A DNA stretch of 64,000 nt from Mesorhizobium sp. (GTDB taxonomy: Bacteria > Pseudomonadota > Alphaproteobacteria > Rhizobiales > Rhizobiaceae). The notes under the pieces were generated by a model, which was given only the letters and a program-made list of their open reading frames with translations, did no database searches and was not told the DNA's origin. The stretch covers positions 1-64,000 of the forward strand of contig NZ_SUEG01000004.1 of NCBI RefSeq assembly GCF_005063415.1, in the 5' to 3' direction. This document shows positions 25,845 to 34,223 of the stretch, in pieces. The position numbers were made by a program, and so were the translations under genes. Every line of letters starts with the position of its first letter. The first letter of the stretch is position 1.

Positions 25845-27362
25845 ATGAGCGGTGAAACCGAAATCATCGACCTCTTCGTCATCGGCGGCGGCGTCAATGG
25901 CGCCGGCCTCGCGCGCGATGCGGCGGGCCGGGGGCTGTCGGTCATCCTCTGCGAAAAAGACGATCTCGCCGAGGGCACCAGTTCGCGATCGGGAAAGCTC
26001 GTTCATGGCGGTTTGCGCTATCTCGAATATTACGAGTTTCGCCTGGTGCGCGAGGCGCTGATCGAGCGCGAGGTGCTGCTCGAATCCGCGCCGCACATCA
26101 TCTGGCCGATGCGCTTCGTGCTGCCGCACAGCCCCGATGACCGGCCGGCCTGGCTGGTCCGGCTCGGCCTGTTCCTCTACGACCATCTTGGCGGTCGCAA
26201 GCGGCTGCCGTCTACACGTACGCTCGACCTGCGCACCGCGCCAGAAGGCGCGCCGATCAAGGACGCCTTCAAGCGCGGCTTCGAATATTCCGACTGCTGG
26301 GTCGACGACGCCCGCCTGGTCGTCATCAACGCGCTCGACGCCGCCGAGCGCGGTGCCAGGATATTCACCCGCACCGCCTGCATGGCCGCCCGTCGCGAAA
26401 ACGGCCTGTGGTCGGTGGAGATGCGCGACGGTCGAACCGGCGTCAGGACCACAGTCCGGGCACGGGCGCTGATCAATGCCGCCGGTCCCTGGGTCAATGA
26501 CGTCATCAACCGCGTGGCTGGCCAGAACTCCAAGCGGAACGTGCGCCTGGTCAAGGGCAGCCACGTCGTCGTGCCAAAATTCTGGGAAGGGCGACAGGCC
26601 TATCTCGTCCAAAACAGCGACAAGCGCGTGATCTTCATCAATCCCTATCAAAACGATCTCGCGCTGATCGGTACCACCGATATTCCCTATGACGGGCGGC
26701 CGGAGGACGTGACTGCGGATGCCGGCGAGATCGATTATCTGATCAAGGTGGTCAACCGCTACTTCAAGCGCCAGCTTGCGCGCAGCGACGTCGTTCATTC
26801 GTTTTCCGGCGTCAGGCCGCTCTATGACGACAATGCCGACAATCCGAGCGCGGTGACCCGCGATTATATTTTCGAACTCGACGCTTCGGCAGGGCAGGCG
26901 CCGCTGCTTTCCGTCTTCGGCGGCAAGATCACCACCTTCCGTAAATTGGCCGAGCACGCGCTGGACCGCATCGCCCCGTTCTTTCCGAAGATGGGCAAGC
27001 CGTGGACCTCGAAAGGGCATCTGCCGGGCGGCGATATCGCCAATGCCGATTTCGAGCAGTTCCTCGGTGACCTCGGCCACGAATATCCCTGGATGCCGGC
27101 ATCGCTGGCTAAGCATTACGGCCGACTCTACGGCACAAGGACGCGTGATCTGGTCGGCGCGGCCGGATCGCTCGCCGAACTGGGCCGGCGCTTCGGCAAG
27201 GATTTTTTCGAGCGCGAAGCCAACTACCTGCTTGAGCACGAATGGGCCGAGACCGCGGCCGATATCTTGGAACGACGCACCAAGCACGGCCTGCATCTGT
27301 CCGGCGCGGAAAGAGAAGCCTTCGAGGACTGGTGTTCGAGCCGGATGGCGAAGGCCGGCTGA
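25845..27362 (+). CDS. eryB: FAD-dependent polyol-phosphate dehydrogenase, EryB/GlpD-like
   Basis: A 505-residue flavoprotein of the GlpD family. The FAD-binding Rossmann motif is VIGGGVNGAGLARDAAGRG near residue 12, and GKLVHGGLRYLEYYEF is the usual glycerol-phosphate dehydrogenase block. Further motifs are INAAGPWVNDV and SVFGGKITTFRKLAEHAL. In Brucella EryB oxidises L-erythritol 4-phosphate to a 3-keto tetrulose phosphate and passes electrons to the respiratory chain at the membrane. A general glycerol-3-phosphate dehydrogenase is the alternative, but the operon context favours EryB. The stop TGA overlaps the next ATG (TGATG). Confidence 0.84.
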   Translation: MSGETEIIDLFVIGGGVNGAGLARDAAGRGLSVILCEKDDLAEGTSSRSGKLVHGGLRYLEYYEFRLVREALIEREVLLESAPHIIWPMRFVLPHSPDDRPAWLVRLGLFLYDHLGGRKRLPSTRTLDLRTAPEGAPIKDAFKRGFEYSDCWVDDARLVVINALDAAERGARIFTRTACMAARRENGLWSVEMRDGRTGVRTTVRARALINAAGPWVNDVINRVAGQNSKRNVRLVKGSHVVVPKFWEGRQAYLVQNSDKRVIFINPYQNDLALIGTTDIPYDGRPEDVTADAGEIDYLIKVVNRYFKRQLARSDVVHSFSGVRPLYDDNADNPSAVTRDYIFELDASAGQAPLLSVFGGKITTFRKLAEHALDRIAPFFPKMGKPWTSKGHLPGGDIANADFEQFLGDLGHEYPWMPASLAKHYGRLYGTRTRDLVGAAGSLAELGRRFGKDFFEREANYLLEHEWAETAADILERRTKHGLHLSGAEREAFEDWCSSRMAKAG

Positions 27363-28300
27363 TGGCCTTTACGCTGTCCCTCAATACCAATCCGCTGGTC
27401 AACCGTTTTGCCGAGCCGGACGACCTGATCGATACGATCGCCTACGACATCGGCATCCGCGACGTGCAGCTCACGCATGAATTCGTCAATCCCGGCTGGC
27501 CGGCGGCGACGATCGCCAAATTCATCCGCCTGTTCCGCTCCGCTCTCACCCGCACCGGCGTGCGCGTGACCTCTGCGATGACCGGCCCTTACGGCCGGCT
27601 CAATCATTTCGGCCATCCCGATGCCGAGGTGCGCCGCTACTACGTCGACTGGTTCAAGACCTTTGCCGAAATTTCGGCCGAGCTCGGCGCTGCGGGCATG
27701 GGCACGCAATTCGCGATCTTCACCCATCGTGACTACGACGATCCTGAGCGTCGCGCGCGGCTTTTCGAGATCGCGCTGGAATGCTGGCGCGAGGTCGCCG
27801 AGCATGCCAAAGCAGCCGGCTTGACCTACCTGTTCTGGGAGCCGATGTCGGTCGGCCGCGAGTTCGGCCATACGATCGAAAGCTGCCGGACGCTGCAGAG
27901 CGAAATCAATGCGGCCGGCATGGCGATCCCGCTCAAGATGATGGTCGACATCGACCATGGCGACGTCACTTCGAGCAATCCGGACGACATCGACCCTTAT
28001 GCCTGGGCCGAAGCTTTTCCACAGGAATCGCCGATCATCCACGTCAAGCAATCGTCGATGAACAAGGGTGGCCATTGGCCGTTCATTGCCGCCCACAACA
28101 AGGACGGCCGCATCACGCCGGAAAAGCTGCTGGAGACGATTCGCCGGGGCGGCGGCATCGACAACGAGATCTGCCTCGAATTGTCGTTCCGCGAACGCGA
28201 GCCGGTCGACCATCAGGTCGTCGCCATGATCCGCGAGTCGGTCGACTACTGGGCGCCCTTCATCGAGACCGGCAGGGCCGATCTGTTGCCGCGAGCATGA
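27362..28300 (+). CDS. eryC: Xylose-isomerase-like TIM-barrel enzyme, EryC-like tetrulose-phosphate isomerase/racemase
   Basis: A 312-residue TIM-barrel protein of the sugar-phosphate isomerase/epimerase family. It carries plausible metal ligands in YLFWEPMSVGREFG (Glu), MVDIDHGDVTS (Asp and His) and ICLELSFRERE (Glu). EryC from Brucella is similar in size and interconverts tetrulose 4-phosphate isomers after EryB. It is the last gene of the ten-gene plus-strand operon and is followed at once by a perfect 12-bp hairpin terminator. Confidence 0.8.
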   Translation: MAFTLSLNTNPLVNRFAEPDDLIDTIAYDIGIRDVQLTHEFVNPGWPAATIAKFIRLFRSALTRTGVRVTSAMTGPYGRLNHFGHPDAEVRRYYVDWFKTFAEISAELGAAGMGTQFAIFTHRDYDDPERRARLFEIALECWREVAEHAKAAGLTYLFWEPMSVGREFGHTIESCRTLQSEINAAGMAIPLKMMVDIDHGDVTSSNPDDIDPYAWAEAFPQESPIIHVKQSSMNKGGHWPFIAAHNKDGRITPEKLLETIRRGGGIDNEICLELSFREREPVDHQVVAMIRESVDYWAPFIETGRADLLPRA

Positions 28301-28305
28301 TCGGA

Positions 28306-28334
28306 TGAGCAGGAGCCGACGCGGCTCCTGCTCA
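28306..28334. terminator. Bidirectional terminator between eryC and the class II aldolase gene
   Basis: A perfect inverted repeat: TGAGCAGGAGCC (28306-28317), loop GACGC, GGCTCCTGCTCA (28323-28334). It lies between convergent genes, 6 bp after the eryC stop and 14 bp before the aldolase stop. There is no long U-run, but stem stability and position support termination in both directions. Confidence 0.75.
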
Positions 28335-28347
28335 GAACCGGAATATG

Positions 28348-29412
28348 TCAGCCAAATTTCGGGTCGAGGCTTCCGGACTTGTAGCGCTTGGCCATTTCCG
28401 ACAGCGGCAGCGGCTTGATCTTCGGTGCGTTGCCGGCGGTGCCGAATTGCTCGAAGCGCTCCTTGCACAGCTTCCGCATGGCGGCCATTGCCGGCGTCAG
28501 ATATTTGCGCGGATCGAATTCGCTCGGGTTCTCGGTCAGCACCTTGCGGATCGCGCCGGTCAGCGCCATGCGGTTGTCGGTATCGATATTGATCTTGCGC
28601 ACGCCATGCTTGATGCCGCGCTGGATCTCCTCGACCGGCACGCCCCATGTCGGCTTCATCTGGCCGCCATATTTGTTGATGATCTCCTGCAACTCCTCCG
28701 GCACCGAGGACGAGCCGTGCATGACGAGATGCATGTTCGGCAAGCGGCGGTGGATTTCCTCGATGACGTTCATGGCCAGCACGGCGCCGTCCGGCTTGCG
28801 GCTGAACTTGTAGGCGCCGTGGCTGGTGCCCATGGCGACTGCCAGCGCATCGACACGGGTGCCGCGCACGAACTGTTCGGCCTGTACCGGATCGGTCAGC
28901 AACTGGTCGTGGCTGATGACGCCCTCGACGCCATGGCCGTCTTCCTGCTCGCCGCCGCCCATCTCAAGCGATCCAAGAACGCCGATCTCGCCTTCCACCG
29001 ACACGCCGCCCCAATGCGCCATGTCGACGACGCGGCGGGTGATGCCGGAATTATAGGCGTAGTCGGCGGGCGTCTTGCCGTCCTCCTTTAGCGATCCGTC
29101 CATCATCACCGAAGTGAAGCCGTGTTGGATCGCGGTGACGCAAGTGGCTTCGTTGTTGCCATGGTCGAGATGCATGCAGACCGGGATATCGGGATGGATT
29201 TCGACCAGCGCATCGATCAGTTTGGCAAGCACGACGTCGTTGGCGTAGGCCCGCGCGCCGCGGCTCGCCTGCAGGATGACCGGCGATTTGGTCTCCTCGG
29301 CCGCCTCCATGATAGCGAGGCCCTGTTCCATATTGTTCATGTTGAAGGCAGGCACGCCATAGCCGTATTCGGCGGCATGATCGAGCAATTGTCTCAGTGT
29401 GATGCGAGCCAC
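28348..29412 (-). CDS. fba: Class II fructose-bisphosphate aldolase
   Basis: A zinc-dependent aldolase of 354 residues that reversibly joins DHAP to an aldehyde, classically glyceraldehyde 3-phosphate. Family motifs are [21 protein letters not shown] with the zinc-binding His, [19 protein letters not shown], and the DHAP-binding [10 protein letters not shown] and [11 protein letters not shown]. The GTG start at 29412 has GGGAG upstream. It faces the DeoR gene across a 262-bp divergent region and ends at the terminator shared with eryC. Class II aldolases can also use erythrose 4-phosphate with DHAP to give sedoheptulose 1,7-bisphosphate. That would drain the erythritol pathway product, and is an inference from position. 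Confidence 0.9.
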   Translation of the reverse strand: MARITLRQLLDHAAEYGYGVPAFNMNNMEQGLAIMEAAEETKSPVILQASRGARAYANDVVLAKLIDALVEIHPDIPVCMHLDHGNNEATCVTAIQHGFTSVMMDGSLKEDGKTPADYAYNSGITRRVVDMAHWGGVSVEGEIGVLGSLEMGGGEQEDGHGVEGVISHDQLLTDPVQAEQFVRGTRVDALAVAMGTSHGAYKFSRKPDGAVLAMNVIEEIHRRLPNMHLVMHGSSSVPEELQEIINKYGGQMKPTWGVPVEEIQRGIKHGVRKINIDTDNRMALTGAIRKVLTENPSEFDPRKYLTPAMAAMRKLCKERFEQFGTAGNAPKIKPLPLSEMAKRYKSGSLDPKFG

Positions 29413-29569
29413 TCAGTAGTCTCCCGTATCCGGTTTCGAGCCAGTGTTTGCGGGCTGTTCGGTTGTCGTCGAGCCCCTGATGCTTCTGGCCGGATTTCCG
29501 TGGCACCGCAACCGCTGGGCGCTCGGCCGGCAGCAATTCTTGTTACAGCACGCGACCAGAAGCGTCATG

Positions 29570-29637
29570 ATATCTCATAGAGATATAACATTATCACAAA
29601 AAATTTGGTGGCTGTGCGACGTTTCCTGTTATATCTC
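29570..29637. promoter_or_regulatory. Candidate DeoR-type operators in the fba/deoR divergent region
   Basis: A perfect 7-3-7 palindrome, ATATCTC-ATA-GAGATAT, occupies 29570-29586, and a further half-site GTTATATCTC lies at 29628-29637. The latter is the exact reverse complement of GAGATATAAC at 29580-29589. The repeats fall between divergent promoters and 38-105 bp before the DeoR gene, consistent with binding by that regulator. No binding data are available. Confidence 0.55.
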
Positions 29638-29674
29638 GGAATGTGCGTTCGGGTTGCACGAGGAAGCCGCGGAA

Positions 29675-30439
29675 ATGAAGAGTGACGGCCGCCGGCAAGG
29701 CATCATGGATTTTCTGATGGACACCGGCACCGCCAGTGTCGACGATCTTGCCTCGCGCTTCGGCGTCTCCAAGATGACTGTCCACCGTGATCTCGACGAG
29801 CTCGAGGAAAGCGGTTTTCTGCGCAAGGTGCGCGGCGGCGCCTCGATCCAGCCGAGCAGCCTTTTCGAGAGCGATTTCCGTTACCGCCAGCGGCTGGCCG
29901 GCGATGAAAAGCAGCGCATCGCCGCCGCCGCCGTGACGATGATCGAACCGGGCCAGACGGTGATTATCGACGACGGCTCAACCGCAGGCGGCGTTGCTCG
30001 GCACCTTGCCGATCTGCGTCCGCTGACGGTGATCTCGAACAACCTGGCTGTCATCCAGGATTTGGCGGGCGTTGCCGGAATCAACCTGATTGCGCTCGGC
30101 GGCCAATACAGCAAGAAGTTTCACGGCTTCTTCGGCCTGCTCGCCGAGGACACGTTGAAATCATTGCGGGCCGATGTCGCTTTCCTGTCATCATCGGCCA
30201 TACATGGTGCCTCTGCCTTCCATCAGGATCAGGAAGTGGTCCAGACCAAACGGCTGATGATGGCCGCAGCCGCGCGCAAATATCTGCTGGTCGATCATGG
30301 GAAATTCGGCCGCACCGCCTTGCATTTCCTGACCGATCTCAAGGCTTTCGATACCGTCTTCACCGGCCGCGAGCCGCAGCCGCAGATGCGCGCGGCGCTG
30401 GATGGCGCTGGCGTTTCGCTGACAGTGATCGCAGAGTAG
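29675..30439 (+). CDS. eryR: DeoR-family regulator, EryR-like
   Basis: A 254-residue DeoR-family regulator. The N-terminal winged helix reads GIMDFLMDTGTASVDDLASR followed by VSKMTVHRDLDELEESGFL, and the sugar-phosphate sensing domain has IDDGSTAGGVARHL and ISNNLAVIQDL. The ATG 29675 is preferred because it opens directly on the HTH. Upstream extensions in frame have no family similarity. It is 10 bp before the tpiA-like gene and therefore in an operon with tpiA and rpiB, as in rhizobial erythritol loci where the DeoR gene is called eryR. It probably controls this operon and the divergent aldolase. Confidence 0.82.
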   Translation: MKSDGRRQGIMDFLMDTGTASVDDLASRFGVSKMTVHRDLDELEESGFLRKVRGGASIQPSSLFESDFRYRQRLAGDEKQRIAAAAVTMIEPGQTVIIDDGSTAGGVARHLADLRPLTVISNNLAVIQDLAGVAGINLIALGGQYSKKFHGFFGLLAEDTLKSLRADVAFLSSSAIHGASAFHQDQEVVQTKRLMMAAAARKYLLVDHGKFGRTALHFLTDLKAFDTVFTGREPQPQMRAALDGAGVSLTVIAE

Positions 30440-30449
30440 GAGAGCACGC

Positions 30450-31208
30450 ATGGTTTACTGGGTCGGCACCAGCTGGAAAATGAACAAGACGCTCGCCGAG
30501 GCGATGGCTTTCGCCGATGCATTGGCCGAGTTCGTCCCCGGTTTCGACGAGCGCATCCAGCCTTTCGTCATCCCGCCCTTCACGGCGATCCGCGAGGTCA
30601 AGAAGGCGCTGTCGCCGACGCGCATCAAGGTCGGCGCGCAGAACATGCATTGGGCCGACGCCGGCGCCTGGACCGGCGAGATCTCGCCGGTAATGCTGAA
30701 AGACTGCGAACTTGATATGGTAGAGTTGGGCCACAGCGAACGGCGCGAGCATTTCGGCGAGACCGACAAGGCTGTCGGGCTGAAGACTGCGGCGGCGGTG
30801 AAGCACGGTCTCGTGCCACTCATCTGCGTCGGCGAGACCTTGGCTCAACGCGACAGCGGCCAGGCTGATGCGGCGTTGGCCTTGCAGGTGCACGGCGCGC
30901 TGCAGTTTCTCGAAGGCGCCGCCAAGGCGGCGACGATCCTGTTTGCCTATGAGCCGGTCTGGGCGATCGGCGACAAAGGCGTGCCGGCCAGTTCGGACTA
31001 TGCCGGCAGACAGCAGGCGCTGATCAAGAAAATCGCCAGCGAACTGCTGCCGGCAGTGCCGCCGGTGCTTTATGGCGGCAGCGTCAATCCGCAAAATGCC
31101 GCCGAACTGATCGGACAGTCTCATATCGACGGCTTGTTCATCGGCCGTTCCGCCTGGCAGGCGGAAGGCTATATGGACATCCTCAAACGCGCCTCGGCGG
31201 CGATCTGA
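30450..31208 (+). CDS. tpiA: Triose-phosphate-isomerase family enzyme (TpiA2/EryH-like)
   Basis: A 252-residue TIM-barrel isomerase. The catalytic lysine is in GTSWKMNKT near residue 10, the catalytic histidine in [11 protein letters not shown], and the catalytic glutamate in [11 protein letters not shown]. The phosphate-gripping loop is [12 protein letters not shown]. Standard TPI begins G-N-W-K-M-N, and the T-S insertion is a feature I associate with the TpiA2/EryH group. In Brucella EryH is a TPI paralogue that isomerises tetrulose phosphates. It could instead be, or also serve as, an ordinary triose-phosphate isomerase. Confidence 0.88.
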   Translation: MVYWVGTSWKMNKTLAEAMAFADALAEFVPGFDERIQPFVIPPFTAIREVKKALSPTRIKVGAQNMHWADAGAWTGEISPVMLKDCELDMVELGHSERREHFGETDKAVGLKTAAAVKHGLVPLICVGETLAQRDSGQADAALALQVHGALQFLEGAAKAATILFAYEPVWAIGDKGVPASSDYAGRQQALIKKIASELLPAVPPVLYGGSVNPQNAAELIGQSHIDGLFIGRSAWQAEGYMDILKRASAAI

Positions 31209-31234
31209 AGCATCGAACAGGAAGGAAACCGAAC

Positions 31235-31678
31235 ATGAAAATAGCCATTGGAGCCGACAGCGCCGGCAAGCCGCTGCTCGACGTCATTGCCGCTCACCTC
31301 GCCACCAAGCCCGGCCTCATGGTCAGCGATCTCAGCCAGGCGGGCTACTATGCCGACCTGTCGCAGAAGCTCGCCCAGACCATCCTGGACGGCGAGAACG
31401 ACCGCGGCATCCTGTTTTGCGGCACCGGCATCGGCGTATCCATATCCGCCAACAAGGTGCCCGGCATTCGCGCTGCACTCACCCACGACACCTATTCGGC
31501 CGAGCGCGCTGCAAAATCCAACAACGCCCAGATCATCACCATGGGCGCCCGCGTCATCGGCCCGGAATTGGCCAAGTCGATCGTCGACGCCTGGCTCGCA
31601 TCGGAATTCGATGAGAAGGGACCATCGGCCGGCAATGTCCAGGCCATCGACAGGCTCGACGCGGCGAAGCGGGGTTAG
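31235..31678 (+). CDS. rpiB: RpiB-family isomerase (EryI-like)
   Basis: A 147-residue RpiB/LacA-type isomerase. Motifs are [39 protein letters not shown] with the catalytic Cys, and [14 protein letters not shown]. In erythritol loci the RpiB paralogue converts D-erythrulose 4-phosphate to D-erythrose 4-phosphate, which enters the pentose phosphate pathway. It follows tpiA by 26 bp and its stop overlaps that of the convergent dhaL gene by four bases. Confidence 0.88.
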   Translation: MKIAIGADSAGKPLLDVIAAHLATKPGLMVSDLSQAGYYADLSQKLAQTILDGENDRGILFCGTGIGVSISANKVPGIRAALTHDTYSAERAAKSNNAQIITMGARVIGPELAKSIVDAWLASEFDEKGPSAGNVQAIDRLDAAKRG

Positions 31679-32313
31679 ACCAGACCGTTCCGCATCGCCC
31701 TGATGATCGTCACGGCCGATGCGGCGCCGGGGTCCATATGCCCGAGCGAGCGCTCGCCGAGCCGCGATGAGCGGCCCTTGGCGGCGATCATGTCCTTGGT
31801 CGCCTCGGCTCCCCGTTCCGCCGCCGCAAGTGCAGCCTCCAGGCTCTCGGACAGGCCCTTGCCGGCTTCCTGCGCGACACCCGCTGCTTGGGCCGCCGGC
31901 AGCCAGGCGTCGACCATGGTCTTTTCGCCGAGCTCGGCCTTGCCGCGATCCTGGATGCCTTGCGCCATCGCCCGGAGCATGGCGATGATGTCAGTGTCCT
32001 CCAGAATTGCCTTGCCTTTGACGGCGGCGGCAGCGCGCATGAAGGCGGTCGCATAGAGCGGGCCTGACGAGGCGCCGACGGCGTTGAGGAACGACTTTGC
32101 TGCGGTGTTGAGCAGCGCCGTCGGCTCGGTCGCCGCGAGGTCGAGTTGCGCCAGTGCATCGCGCGCAGCAGTGAAGCCTAGTGCCATGGCGATGCCATGG
32201 TCGGCGTCGCCGATGACGCCGTCGAGCCGGCAGAGCCGGTCCTTGTCGGCGTCGATCGCCGCCGCGATCGCATCGAACATTCTTTTCAAGCCGACTGAGT
32301 CGATCGAGGTCAT
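31675..32313 (-). CDS. dhaL: Dihydroxyacetone-kinase subunit L (ADP/ATP-binding)
   Basis: A 212-residue DhaL-type nucleotide-binding subunit. The metal/nucleotide loop is [17 protein letters not shown], with the Asp residues that hold Mg-ADP, followed by [14 protein letters not shown] and [12 protein letters not shown]. It is 9 bp after dhaK. No DhaM phosphotransferase gene is visible, so this pair may use ATP directly or rely on a PTS protein encoded elsewhere. Placed against rpiB and tpiA, the natural substrate may be a C4 ketose such as erythrulose rather than dihydroxyacetone; that is inference. Confidence 0.88.
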   Translation of the reverse strand: MTSIDSVGLKRMFDAIAAAIDADKDRLCRLDGVIGDADHGIAMALGFTAARDALAQLDLAATEPTALLNTAAKSFLNAVGASSGPLYATAFMRAAAAVKGKAILEDTDIIAMLRAMAQGIQDRGKAELGEKTMVDAWLPAAQAAGVAQEAGKGLSESLEAALAAAERGAEATKDMIAAKGRSSRLGERSLGHMDPGAASAVTIIRAMRNGLV

Positions 32314-32322
32314 GATGCCCTC

Positions 32323-33330
32323 TCAGCCGGCACGGAACATGGCGCAGTCGCAAGGATGGTCGAACATCGCCTGCAACTCGCCGTCGAGATGCATCAGCGT
32401 CACCGAGGCGCCGGCCATTTCGAGCGAGGTGCAGTAATTGCCGACCCAGGTCGCGTGGACGGAAACGCCGATGTCGTCGAGCCTCTGCTTGACCCGCCGG
32501 TTTATGATGTAGAGTTCCATCAGCGGCGTTGAGCCGAGCGAATTGACCAGCACCGCGACCTTGTCACCGCGTGCCGGCGTCATCTCGTCGAGGATCTTGT
32601 CCAGCATCTCGTCGGTGATCTCGTCGGCGGTTTTCAATTTTCCGCGCGCGATGCCTGGTTCGCCATGGATGCCCATGCCGATCTCCATCTCGTCCGGTCC
32701 GATCTCGAAATTGGGCCGGCGGGTCTGCGGTAGCGAACAGGGCGACAGCGCCACGCCCATGGTGAAGGTCTGATCGTTGGCCTTCCTGGCGATACGCTCG
32801 CATTCATCGAATGACAGCATCTGGTCGCAGGCGGCACCGGCGGCCTTGAAGATGAAGAAGTTGCCGGCGACGCCACGTCGCTTCTGCCTCTGGTCGCGTG
32901 GTGCCGAGGCGACATCGTCGATGGTCAGCACGGTGCGCACCTCGATGTCGTCCATTGCCGCCATTTCGGCGGCCATGTCGAAGTTCATCACGTCGCCGGC
33001 ATAGTTGCCATACATGAACAGTACGCCGGCGCCGCCGCTGGCCGCCTTGGCGCATTCAAGGATCGGGTCCGGCGGCGGCGAGGCGAAGACATTGCCGATG
33101 GCCGCGGCGTCGGCCAGTCCCTTGCCGACGAAGCCGAGGAAGGTCGGCTCGTGGCCCGAGCCGCCGCCGATGACGAGGCCGACCTTGCCTTGGCGCGGTC
33201 CGTCGCGGGCGATGATGGAGCGCGGACTTCCCTCCGCGCTTTTAAGATGGCGGGGATGCGCGGCCAGGATGCCTTCCAGCATCTCGTCGACCGTGCGGTT
33301 GCCGTCATTGATGATCTTCTTGGTCTGCAC
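32323..33330 (-). CDS. dhaK: Dihydroxyacetone-kinase subunit K (ketose-binding)
   Basis: The ketose-binding subunit, about 335 residues, holding substrate as a covalent hemiaminal on a histidine (His222 here, in GMGIHGEPGIARG). Other family motifs are LVIGGGSGHEPTFLGFVGKG, MYGNYAGDVMNFDMA and VLVNSLGSTPLMELYI. I favour GTG 33330 because AGGGAGG lies six bases upstream. An ATG at 33336 directly abuts that ribosome-binding site and would add two residues. It follows ribH by about 70 bp on the same strand, so the FMN riboswitch could also influence dhaKL unless a terminator intervenes. Confidence 0.9.
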   Translation of the reverse strand: MQTKKIINDGNRTVDEMLEGILAAHPRHLKSAEGSPRSIIARDGPRQGKVGLVIGGGSGHEPTFLGFVGKGLADAAAIGNVFASPPPDPILECAKAASGGAGVLFMYGNYAGDVMNFDMAAEMAAMDDIEVRTVLTIDDVASAPRDQRQKRRGVAGNFFIFKAAGAACDQMLSFDECERIARKANDQTFTMGVALSPCSLPQTRRPNFEIGPDEMEIGMGIHGEPGIARGKLKTADEITDEMLDKILDEMTPARGDKVAVLVNSLGSTPLMELYIINRRVKQRLDDIGVSVHATWVGNYCTSLEMAGASVTLMHLDGELQAMFDHPCDCAMFRAG

Positions 33331-33399
33331 CGGCATCCTCCCTAGTTTTCGTGAGATACTACAGCGCCTTACCGGGATTTCCACCCGGCGACGGAGATT

Positions 33400-34092
<693 letters not shown>

Positions 34093-34223
34093 ATTGACGG
34101 CGTTTGTATGGAAGGGCCGGAAAGCGCTGTCAACCACCGGCGTCGTCGTCGATGGCGCAGAAATAGCCATCCGTTCCGACTTAGTACCCTTGAGGGCGAG
34201 GGAGGCGCTGATAAATTGCAGCA

